A stretch of DNA of 10,010 nt, taken from assembly GCA_013696045.1 (NCBI GenBank), contig JACCZH010000124.1, positions 1 to 10,010 on the forward strand, written 5' to 3'. Below the pieces are notes generated by a model that did not search any database, had not been told where the DNA came from, and saw nothing but the letters and a program-made list of their open reading frames with translations. Shown piece by piece: positions 1 through 5,701 of this stretch (position 1 is the stretch's first letter; every line of letters starts with the position of its first letter). The position numbers and the translations under genes are program-made. Origin of the DNA: Chloroflexia bacterium. Its GTDB lineage: Bacteria > Chloroflexota > Chloroflexia > Thermomicrobiales > CFX8.

Positions 1-416
1 TCTTCGGCGGCGAGCACTCGGGTCATTTCTATTTCCGCGACAACTGGTACGCAGATTCCGGCTTGATAGCGTTCCTGACCGTACTTGAGTTGTTGTCTCG
101 CGAAGAATCTACCGTCAGCGACTTTCTCCAGCCAATAGACACCCGGCACCGCTCCGGCGAGATGAACTACGAGGTAGACAATGCGGCCGAAATAATCGAA
201 ACCGCCAGGCAGACGTTCTCTGACGGCGACATCGACACGCTGGACGGCTTGACTGTTGGTTATCCCACCTGGTGGTTCAACCTGAGAGCGTCCAACACCC
301 AACCTCTGGTGCGCCTTAACGTCGAGGCGGACGACGCGCACGAGCTCGTGCAACGCATCAACCAGATCGGCGAGATCTTTCCCAACGCTGACGCCCCCCA
401 CGCGCACGTCCATTGA
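1..416 (+). CDS. Phosphomannomutase/phosphoglucomutase, C-terminal part (5' end outside window)
   Basis: This is the C-terminal 137 codons of an alpha-D-phosphohexomutase, the enzyme family that interconverts hexose 6-phosphate and 1-phosphate in the cytosol to feed sugar-nucleotide synthesis. The reading frame is open from the window edge, so the gene starts upstream. Two family signatures are visible. The sugar-binding loop GGEHSGH is encoded at 6-26. The C-terminal phosphate-binding loop RASNTQP is encoded at 285-305, inside the typical domain-4 context that ends with LVRLNVEA. The protein ends with a His-rich tail (PHAHVH). The stop overlaps the next start (ATTGA, 413-416), which implies one transcript with the DUF402 and GT4 genes. 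Mannose versus glucose preference cannot be decided from this fragment; mannose is plausible given the glycosyltransferase neighbour. An internal TTG at 63 is not a real start, because the conserved sugar-binding loop lies before it. Confidence 0.93.
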   Translation, partial: FGGEHSGHFYFRDNWYADSGLIAFLTVLELLSREESTVSDFLQPIDTRHRSGEMNYEVDNAAEIIETARQTFSDGDIDTLDGLTVGYPTWWFNLRASNTQPLVRLNVEADDAHELVQRINQIGEIFPNADAPHAHVH

Positions 417-901
417 CCGGAAAGGACAGGACGATAGAGATCGTCAAATTCTCCCCCTCTGGCAAACAGCCGGTGCGTTACACCGGAACGCTCATCGACT
501 GCCAGGACGGTTGGATCGCCGCCCGCGCAAACTGGGTTCACGGTGACATAGACCTGGGCTATCTCACCTTTTTTAACGGCGATGTCCTGGACGAATACTT
601 CGCTCTCGACCGGCCCTACAACGCCTTCGCTCTCTTCCGGGTGGGCGGGGAGTTCGCTGGCTGGTACTGCAATGTCACCCATCCAACGACCGTAACCGGG
701 GGCGAGATCCACTGGCACGATCTGTATCTGGACGTCATCGTCTATCCGGACGGACGGGCACTGGTGCTGGACGAAGATGAGCTGCACGAATCTGCGCTTG
801 AGGTTGGCAATCCGGACCTGCACGCGATGATTCTCGCCGGCCGGGACGAGCTGCTTGAGATGGTAAAGAACAACGCATATCCATTCTCGGAAATCGCATG
901 A
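413..901 (+). CDS. DUF402 family protein (putative nucleoside diphosphatase)
   Basis: This 162-residue protein carries the DUF402 signature. WYCNVTHP lies at residues 84-91, DLYLDV at 103-108, YPDG at 111-114 and LDEDEL at 119-124. These Asn and acidic residues match the conserved set that binds divalent metal in this family. Characterised DUF402 members hydrolyse nucleoside di- or triphosphates (staphylococcal Ntdp) or a CMP-phosphonate (FomD); the substrate here is unknown. The TTG start at 413 overlaps the upstream TGA (ATTGA) and has no clear Shine-Dalgarno, so translational coupling is likely. A downstream in-frame GTG at 473 would remove the first strand of the domain and is less likely. 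The stop overlaps the next ATG (ATGA, 898-901). A role in clearing nucleotide products of the glycosyltransferase is my inference from context. Confidence 0.88.
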   Translation: MTGKDRTIEIVKFSPSGKQPVRYTGTLIDCQDGWIAARANWVHGDIDLGYLTFFNGDVLDEYFALDRPYNAFALFRVGGEFAGWYCNVTHPTTVTGGEIHWHDLYLDVIVYPDGRALVLDEDELHESALEVGNPDLHAMILAGRDELLEMVKNNAYPFSEIA

Positions 902-1956
902 GGCCTCCAAAGGTCGCGATTGACCTGAGGCTGGCCGGCCACCGCACAGGCGGTATCGCTCGTTACGCGAACGATCTGTACGCCGCGTTACGCGCTCTTC
1001 CAGACCTCTCGGTCACAGCTATCCAGTCGAGAACAGGCACGCCGACAGACGACGCGGTGCGCTTCCGCACGCCGCCCCACCATCGCCTCGAGCGTTACTC
1101 AATCGCTGTCGAGATGGCCTTGTCCCGGAAACGATTCGACGTGTATCACGCCACCGATTTCATCGCCCCAAGGATTCCACGCACTGCCACTGTTGCGACC
1201 GTCCATGACCTGGCATTCATGCAACGTCCCGAAGACCTTGAAAAATCCTCGCTAGACTACTACGAGCAGATCTCCGCAGCCCGGCGTTGGACAGACGCCT
1301 GGATCACGCCTTCGCAATGGACGGCGGAGAATCTTAGCGAGCGCTTCAATATCGACCCCGGCGCAATCACCGTCATCCAGCATGGCATCCCGCTCAATCT
1401 CCAACGCCAGCCCATTGTTTCTCGCGCCGACCGTGGCGGCTACATCCTGGCCGTGGGCACAATCGAGCCGCGCAAGCGCTACGATCTTCTGCTCGACGGT
1501 CTGGCAGTGATGGTCGATCGGCCTCGGCTTGAGGTGGCCGGCAAGCCTGGATGGAACAGCGAAACAACCGAGCGGCGCCTGGAAAACACAGACGGCGTTA
1601 CCTGGCGGCGCAACGTGGACGACGTCACGCTCCGTGAGCTGTATCGAAACGCATACGCCGTCGTTGTCCCCAGTCACACGGAGGGATTCGGCTTTGCGGC
1701 GCTTGAGGCGATGGCCTGCGGCACACCCGTCATCTCATCAAACCAGGGCGCTCTGCAGGAAGTCACCGAGCTGGCCGCGCTCGTCGCGGAAGGTGACGAC
1801 CCGCATTCGTGGGCCGGGGCGATCGAGCGTATTTACGACGACGAGCAGCTCTGGAATGAGCTATCGGTTTTTGGCCAGCGACGTGCTCAGGAATTCTCCT
1901 GGAGCCGCGCCGCCCGCGAAACGGCGGACATATATGACCATCTGGCCGGTCACTGA
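898..1956 (+). CDS. GT4-family (GT-B fold) glycosyltransferase
   Basis: This 352-residue retaining glycosyltransferase of the GT4 type transfers a sugar from a nucleotide donor to a cell-envelope or glycolipid acceptor. The N-terminal acceptor domain shows the glycine-rich RTGGIARYA loop (residues 16-24) and the VHDL motif (102-105). The C-terminal donor domain begins around VGTIEPRKR (186-194) and contains the E-x7-E element SHTEGFGFAALEAMACGTPV, with E262 and E270 as the paired glutamates. There is no signal peptide or membrane segment, as expected for a cytosolic or peripherally membrane-attached enzyme. The ATG start overlaps the DUF402 stop by four bases (ATGA). The clustering with a phosphohexomutase suggests a mannose- or glucose-type donor, but this is inference. 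Donor and acceptor cannot be read from the sequence. Confidence 0.93.
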   Translation: MRPPKVAIDLRLAGHRTGGIARYANDLYAALRALPDLSVTAIQSRTGTPTDDAVRFRTPPHHRLERYSIAVEMALSRKRFDVYHATDFIAPRIPRTATVATVHDLAFMQRPEDLEKSSLDYYEQISAARRWTDAWITPSQWTAENLSERFNIDPGAITVIQHGIPLNLQRQPIVSRADRGGYILAVGTIEPRKRYDLLLDGLAVMVDRPRLEVAGKPGWNSETTERRLENTDGVTWRRNVDDVTLRELYRNAYAVVVPSHTEGFGFAALEAMACGTPVISSNQGALQEVTELAALVAEGDDPHSWAGAIERIYDDEQLWNELSVFGQRRAQEFSWSRAARETADIYDHLAGH

Positions 1957-1979
1957 CACACGCGCACCCACAACTACCG

Positions 1980-1985
1980 TATAAT
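1980..1985 (+). promoter_or_regulatory. Candidate -10 box (TATAAT) for the lipid kinase gene
   Basis: A perfect TATAAT lies 45 bases before the TTG start, in the 74-base gap after the GT4 stop. No good -35 is found at 16-18 bases. The best match, CTGACA at 1953-1958, has a 21-base spacer and overlaps the GT4 stop. The predicted leader would be about 39 bases. It would let the lipid kinase be transcribed separately from the upstream trio, although read-through is also possible since no terminator is seen between them. Confidence 0.45.
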
Positions 1986-2018
1986 CCGCCAACTATCACA
2001 TGCTGTGCCGCCTGACCT

Positions 2019-2031
2019 GGAGGTATACCGT
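2019..2031 (+). promoter_or_regulatory. Shine-Dalgarno supporting the TTG start of the lipid kinase
   Basis: GGAGG at 2019-2023 sits 7 bases before the TTG at 2031, which fixes this non-ATG start. The last bases of the Shine-Dalgarno are part of a perfect 8-base palindrome, GGTATACC (2022-2029). Confidence 0.7.
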
Positions 2032-3053
2032 TGAGCGTTGGCCCAAGCGCCAGCAGCGACCCTTTAACTTTGGCGTCCACGCCGGCCGACAGACTGCACG
2101 TCATCGTCAACCCGGCTTCTGGAAATGGGCGCGGCCGCAAGCGTTGGCCCAGGATCGCCGACAGCCTCGGCAAGCATGGTTTCAACTACGAAGTCGTGTT
2201 CACCAGCGGGCCGAACCACGCCAGCGAAATCGCTCGCGACATGGCCGCTGGCGGCGCGCACACCATCGTTGCCGTCGGGGGCGACGGCACGGTCAACGAG
2301 ATCGTTAACGGCTTGTTACACAATGACATCCCTGTCAACGACAAGACACGCCTGGTTGTCATTCCCTGCGGCACCGGCAAAGACCTTGGACGCACGCTCG
2401 GCACTGGCTCACCGGAAGCTGCCGCGAGTGCGCTGCGGGCAAACTCGACCACTCTCATGGATATCGGACGCATTCGCTTCCAGACCATGGAGGGTCATAC
2501 TGAAACACGCTATTTCGCGAACGTCGCCGATCTCGGTCTGGGCGCTGAGGTCGCCGGCCGGATCAATCACTCGTCCAAGGCGCTCGGCGGACTTGTCACC
2601 TATCTCGCCGCGGCGGTGCGCACGATCATCAGCTTCCAGCCGCGTGAAATCACAGTGGATATCGGCGGCGACCGCGTCTTTCACGCCCCGGCCAACATGG
2701 TTGTGCTGGCCAACGGACAGTTCTTTGCAGGTGGAATGCGAGTTGCTCCCACAGCCTCAATCCGCGATGGTTTGCTGGAGATGTATATCCTGGCTGACGT
2801 TGGGAAACGCGCACTGCTGACCTCGCTGCTGCCGCGCGTCTACCGCGGAAAGCACGTCGGCCAGCATGGGGTACTGCACATCCGTGCAGGGTCAGCCGCC
2901 ATTCTGTGTCCCGCCGGTATGTTGATGGAGATGGACGGCGAACAGATCGGCCGCTCTCCAATTCAGGTGGATGTTCTTCCGCGCATCCTGCCGGTGGTCG
3001 GTGATCCGGACGCCCTGAGAGCCGCCGGAGGTTGCGCCGACGGAGCGATTTAA
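2031..3053 (+). CDS. Diacylglycerol kinase family lipid kinase (YegS/DgkB type)
   Basis: This 340-residue protein has the NAD-kinase/diacylglycerol-kinase fold and phosphorylates a lipid hydroxyl such as diacylglycerol, at the inner face of the membrane. Motifs are in the family order: NPASGNGRG (27-35), the nucleotide-binding VGGDGTVNE (82-90), IPCGTGKDLGR (111-121), the central DLGLGAEV segment (167-174), DGLLEMYIL (246-254) and the C-terminal MDGE (301-304). Length is slightly above the usual 290-320 because of an N-terminal tail of about 20 residues and a C-terminal tail after the VDVLP strand. The common GTGNDFAR appears here as GTGKDLGR, which some homologs also have. The TTG start is supported by GGAGG seven bases upstream. 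The adjacent glycosyltransferase operon fits a membrane-lipid or glycolipid theme, though substrate is not readable. Confidence 0.92.
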   Translation: MSVGPSASSDPLTLASTPADRLHVIVNPASGNGRGRKRWPRIADSLGKHGFNYEVVFTSGPNHASEIARDMAAGGAHTIVAVGGDGTVNEIVNGLLHNDIPVNDKTRLVVIPCGTGKDLGRTLGTGSPEAAASALRANSTTLMDIGRIRFQTMEGHTETRYFANVADLGLGAEVAGRINHSSKALGGLVTYLAAAVRTIISFQPREITVDIGGDRVFHAPANMVVLANGQFFAGGMRVAPTASIRDGLLEMYILADVGKRALLTSLLPRVYRGKHVGQHGVLHIRAGSAAILCPAGMLMEMDGEQIGRSPIQVDVLPRILPVVGDPDALRAAGGCADGAI

Positions 3054-3058
3054 GTCAT

Positions 3059-3155
3059 AGTAGTGCCTACTCTCAGTGGGATGAGAGACCGCGAACGTCC
3101 CCTTTAGGGACGGAATCCACAACAGGGATCGAAAAACAGCGTCGCTCGGTTCGCG
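3059..3155 (+). promoter_or_regulatory. Structured leader upstream of the aldolase-like gene
   Basis: The 141-base gap between the lipid kinase stop and the GTG at 3195 holds several perfect inverted repeats. AGTAG/CTACT (3059-3063 with 3067-3071) competes at its edge with CTCTCA/TGAGAG (3070-3075 with 3082-3087, 6-base loop). CGTCCC/GGGACG (3096-3101 with 3107-3112, 5-base loop) follows. CGCGAAC at 3090-3096 can also pair with GTTCGCG at 3149-3155, enclosing that hairpin. The segment ACCGCG...CGTCCC...GGGACG resembles the tail of a T-box leader, but the canonical TGGN bulge and Stem I are not seen. Promoter elements are weak (CATAGT at 3056-3061). The pairing is visible; any regulatory function is inference. 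Confidence 0.4.
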
Positions 3156-3181
3156 TCCGTCGTTGGGATTGGTATCAGGGC

Positions 3182-3197
3182 AGGGGAAGTCATCGTG
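3182..3197 (+). promoter_or_regulatory. Ribosome-binding site deciding the GTG start of the aldolase-like gene
   Basis: AGGGGA at 3182-3187 precedes the GTG at 3195-3197 by 7 bases. No competing start with a similar site lies nearby, so GTG is the chosen start. Confidence 0.65.
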
Positions 3198-4334
3198 GCA
3201 ACGTCGACAACGCAGACATACGGAACGATCGCAACCGACGAAAAAGTGAACTTCTATGTGTTCGGAACTCCGAACAGTGATCGGCAAGCCTGGTTCTGTG
3301 AAGGCCTGCTCGCGGAGATGAAGCGGCACGGACACACCCATGAGTCTGAAGTAACGAGCGACATCCGGCTGGTGATCAATGTCACAGACATCAACAACCC
3401 GAAGATCTTCCGGCGCAAAGCCCAGGGAACGTTTGGGGCCGCCGTTATTGAAACCGACCACGAGCCCGCCGACGTCATCCGGGCGGCGTACCCAATGTTG
3501 CTCAAGACGCTTTCGAACGTGGCCATGTACCTCGTACCCAAAGGCGAGCTAACCGACACCCACTTTCTCACCATGGAACAGGGTCACTACGTTGTGCCAC
3601 AGTCGCCGGGACAATCGGACGAAGAGTATTTCACCGAGATTTATAACCGGCTAGCGCCGCTGGCAACATCACAACTCGTCATCAACAACCGCTACATCGC
3701 CGACCTTCCCGAAGAGCTGTGGAAGGGCGATGATCTGACCGAGCAGCTGCGGCTGGCCGGACAGACACTCGACAAGATGAATCTGCTGCCGGCGCCCTTC
3801 CCGATCCACGAGTTCCTGACCGAACGTGACCTGAAGCATGTCATGCGCCTGTTTGGTATGGGCGGCCTGTCGTATGGAAATCTGTCGGTGCGCCGGGACG
3901 CAGAGACGTTTTGGATGAGCGCGAGCGGTGTCAACAAGGCCCAGCTCAACGACGTTGGCCGAGACATTCTGCTCGTCACTGACCATGACGCGGAAGCCAA
4001 CGCCATGGTGTTGAGTGTCCCGCCAAATATCGAGCCGCGTCGCGTGTCGGTGGACGCCATCGAGCACTTCATCATCTATCGCGAGCACCCTGACGTTGGC
4101 GCGATCATCCACGTGCATGCCTGGATGGACGATATCGGCTCGACCCATATCAACTACCCGTGCGGCACCCGTGAGCTGGCCCTGGCCGTCTCCGATCTCG
4201 TGAGCCAGGCCCCCGACCCATCGCGCGCCGTCGTTGGTCTCAAGAACCACGGCATGACCATCACCGGCCATTCCCTGCCCGAGATCTTCGAGCGCCTCGA
4301 CGGCAAAATCATTCCCCAGGTACCTATGTCCTGA
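3195..4334 (+). CDS. Class II aldolase/adducin-domain protein with unrecognised N-terminal domain
   Basis: The C-terminal part (about residues 205-379) is a class II aldolase/adducin domain, a zinc-dependent fold that cleaves or epimerises phosphorylated sugars. Visible landmarks are the phosphate-loop-like GGLSYGNLSVR (223-233), MSASGVNK (241-248), zinc ligands H306 and H308 in IIHVHAW, and H352 in LKNHG. By hand alignment, the catalytic acid position (E73 in fuculose-phosphate aldolase) falls on D287, as in ribulose-phosphate 4-epimerases; E290 is an alternative. Only 27 residues follow H352, so the usual C-terminal helices are short. Residues 1-200 form an extra domain I do not recognise, rich in hydrophobic strands (LVINVTDIN, AAVIETD, LVINNRYIADL). 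There is no signal peptide. The gene stands alone behind a structured leader and converges with the dehydrogenase operon. The substrate is unknown. Confidence 0.87.
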   Translation: MATSTTQTYGTIATDEKVNFYVFGTPNSDRQAWFCEGLLAEMKRHGHTHESEVTSDIRLVINVTDINNPKIFRRKAQGTFGAAVIETDHEPADVIRAAYPMLLKTLSNVAMYLVPKGELTDTHFLTMEQGHYVVPQSPGQSDEEYFTEIYNRLAPLATSQLVINNRYIADLPEELWKGDDLTEQLRLAGQTLDKMNLLPAPFPIHEFLTERDLKHVMRLFGMGGLSYGNLSVRRDAETFWMSASGVNKAQLNDVGRDILLVTDHDAEANAMVLSVPPNIEPRRVSVDAIEHFIIYREHPDVGAIIHVHAWMDDIGSTHINYPCGTRELALAVSDLVSQAPDPSRAVVGLKNHGMTITGHSLPEIFERLDGKIIPQVPMS

Positions 4335-4337
4335 TGC

Positions 4338-4370
4338 AAAAACTCCCCTCTCCCACGGACAGGAGAGGGG
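4338..4370 (-). terminator. Rho-independent terminator of the minus-strand dehydrogenase operon
   Basis: A perfect 9-bp stem, CCCCTCTCC (4345-4353) with GGAGAGGGG (4362-4370), has an 8-base loop. Read on the minus strand it is followed after two bases by five T residues (4338-4342), about 40 bases past the dehydrogenase stop. On the plus strand the nearest T-run (4385-4390) lies about 15 bases beyond the stem, so it is a poorer terminator for the aldolase-like gene, although the stem may serve both convergent transcripts. The sequence style resembles dispersed intergenic repeats. Confidence 0.7.
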
Positions 4371-4396
4371 TCGGGGCAGAGCGCTTTTTTGTCCGG

Positions 4397-4415
4397 GAGT
4401 GAGGGCCTCTCACTC
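4397..4415. repeat. Short perfect inverted repeat over the dehydrogenase stop codon
   Basis: GAGTGAG (4397-4403) and CTCACTC (4409-4415) form a 7-bp stem with a 5-base loop. It covers the stop codon of the dehydrogenase (complement of 4410-4412). There is no adjacent T-run on either strand, so it is not a terminator by itself; it could protect the 3' end of the mRNA. Confidence 0.4.
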
Positions 4416-5642
4416 ATCCTCAAACGCAAACACCGCCTTGATCACCCCACTAGACGACTTGCCCGTAACCGTGGCCAACGCCTCCTGATAATCGTCAAGC
4501 CGGAACCTGTGCGTGAGCAGTGGTTCGAGATCTACCTTGCCCTCCGCCATCAGCCGCAACGCAACCGCCATCGCTGGAAGACGTTCACCCTGATATTCCT
4601 CGATTCCGTAACAGAACGTCCCACGGACCGTCAGCTCGTTCAGCCAGATCGGCGTCCAGTCAACTCCGGCCGGAACACCCGCCAGACCGATCAACACCAC
4701 GGACCCGCCTGATCCGGCATAGCGCAGAGCATCATCCACACTTGAGGGCGATCCAACGCAGTCGTAAACGTACTGAGCCCCGCCGACGATCACGTTCTTA
4801 CCCAGAATCGGTTTCAGTGAATTGGCGCCGAGCTCATCGACCATCCGCTTCTCGAGCGCACTGTCTTTCAGGCGACCGACCACCACATCCGCGCCCAGCT
4901 CGCGCGCCATCTGTGCCTGAAACTCGTGCCGCGCAATAACGATTATTCGCGCCCTGCTCCCAAGTCCTCTGATCGCGGCAATCGTGCACAGGCCAATCAC
5001 TCCGCCGCCGATAATCACGACCGTGTCGTCGTCGCCCGGCACATCACGAATGACCGGATGGATTGCCACAGCGAACGGCTCTGCCAGAACGGCCTGTTCG
5101 TCCGAGACATTGTCGGGGACTATTAGCACTTGCGACTGGTGCGCAACGAACTCTTTGCTCCACGATCCGCCTGTGTCGCGACAAAAGCCGGTTAACAGAC
5201 CGGGCGCGATCGTTCCCTGGTTGAAGCGCTGGCAGAGCTGCACGTCTCCGCGCGCGCACATGTCGCACGGGTCGTCGAAGCCTCTTGTCGAGCACGGCAG
5301 CAGCGGGTTGACCACCACTCGTTGCCCCGGCACAACTCCCGCAACCTGGTCGCCCAGGTCCCCGGCTACTCCGACGTTTTCGTGACCGAGCGTAAATGGG
5401 AAAGAGGTGAAGACGGACGTTGAGGTCGAGGCGTGCAGCGTGATCGTGCCAAGATCGCTACCGCAAATCCCTCCAAAGCGTGTCCGCACTCGCAGCCACT
5501 CACCATTCGGCAGAGGGGGTGGATCGACCTCGCGCATCTGGAGACAGGCCAAGCGGCCCCAGAATACATCGCTGCGTGCCTTCGACACGGCTTTCGACAG
5601 CGCATATCGAGGAATCGAATCCGAGAATTGCAACGCTTTCAT
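4410..5642 (-). CDS. Zinc-dependent medium-chain alcohol dehydrogenase (threonine/sorbitol dehydrogenase-like)
   Basis: This 410-residue MDR-superfamily oxidoreductase uses NAD(P) to oxidise an alcohol or polyol in the cytosol. The catalytic zinc site is visible as C60 in GGICGSD, the GHE motif at H87-E88, and E188 in AEPFAVAIH. A structural-zinc lobe is present as C117, C126, C129 and C137. The Rossmann motif is VVIIGGGVIGLC (208-219). The strand after it reads RIIVIARHE, without the usual acidic residue, which may favour NADP. An extra 30-residue N-terminal stretch and the enlarged structural-zinc loop make it longer than typical 340-380-residue members. It is the second gene of a minus-strand pair, 59 bases after the VOC gene. 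Its Shine-Dalgarno is weak (a GGGGG run close to ATG, GGAG at 5657-5660 on the minus strand). The substrate is not readable. Confidence 0.92.
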   Translation of the reverse strand: MKALQFSDSIPRYALSKAVSKARSDVFWGRLACLQMREVDPPPLPNGEWLRVRTRFGGICGSDLGTITLHASTSTSVFTSFPFTLGHENVGVAGDLGDQVAGVVPGQRVVVNPLLPCSTRGFDDPCDMCARGDVQLCQRFNQGTIAPGLLTGFCRDTGGSWSKEFVAHQSQVLIVPDNVSDEQAVLAEPFAVAIHPVIRDVPGDDDTVVIIGGGVIGLCTIAAIRGLGSRARIIVIARHEFQAQMARELGADVVVGRLKDSALEKRMVDELGANSLKPILGKNVIVGGAQYVYDCVGSPSSVDDALRYAGSGGSVVLIGLAGVPAGVDWTPIWLNELTVRGTFCYGIEEYQGERLPAMAVALRLMAEGKVDLEPLLTHRFRLDDYQEALATVTGKSSSGVIKAVFAFEDE

Positions 5643-5660
5643 GCTACCCCCAACCGCTCC

Positions 5661-5698
5661 ACCGTCGTAGGGGCGAGGCGGTGCCTCGTCCGGACGGT
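5661..5698. repeat. REP-like palindrome between VOC and dehydrogenase genes
   Basis: An outer 6-bp stem (ACCGTC 5661-5666 with GACGGT 5693-5698) encloses an inner 9-bp stem with one G-T pair (GGGCGAGGC 5671-5679 with GCCTCGTCC 5683-5691) and a 3-base loop. The inner part, starting GTAGGGGCGAGGC, looks like a widespread class of intergenic palindromes in GC-rich environmental bacteria; that likeness is from memory. It starts three bases after the VOC stop and lacks a T-run, so it may act as a processing or attenuation hairpin within the operon. Confidence 0.6.
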
Positions 5699-5701
5699 CG
5701 G

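Noticed and set aside
260..910. Long minus-strand open frame opposite the phosphohexomutase and DUF402 genes
   Set aside because: It lies antisense to two genes with clear family motifs, has no recognisable domain and no ribosome-binding site; an expected shadow frame in GC-rich DNA.
3054..3115. A genuine T-box riboswitch
   Set aside because: Only the ACCGCG and CGTCCC/GGGACG parts fit; the TGGN bulge is altered, there is no visible Stem I or specifier loop, and the downstream gene is not a typical T-box target. Kept only as a structured leader.
2892..3461. Minus-strand frame of 189 codons across the lipid kinase end and aldolase start
   Set aside because: It is antisense to two supported genes and to the structured leader, and its translation has no protein-like motif.
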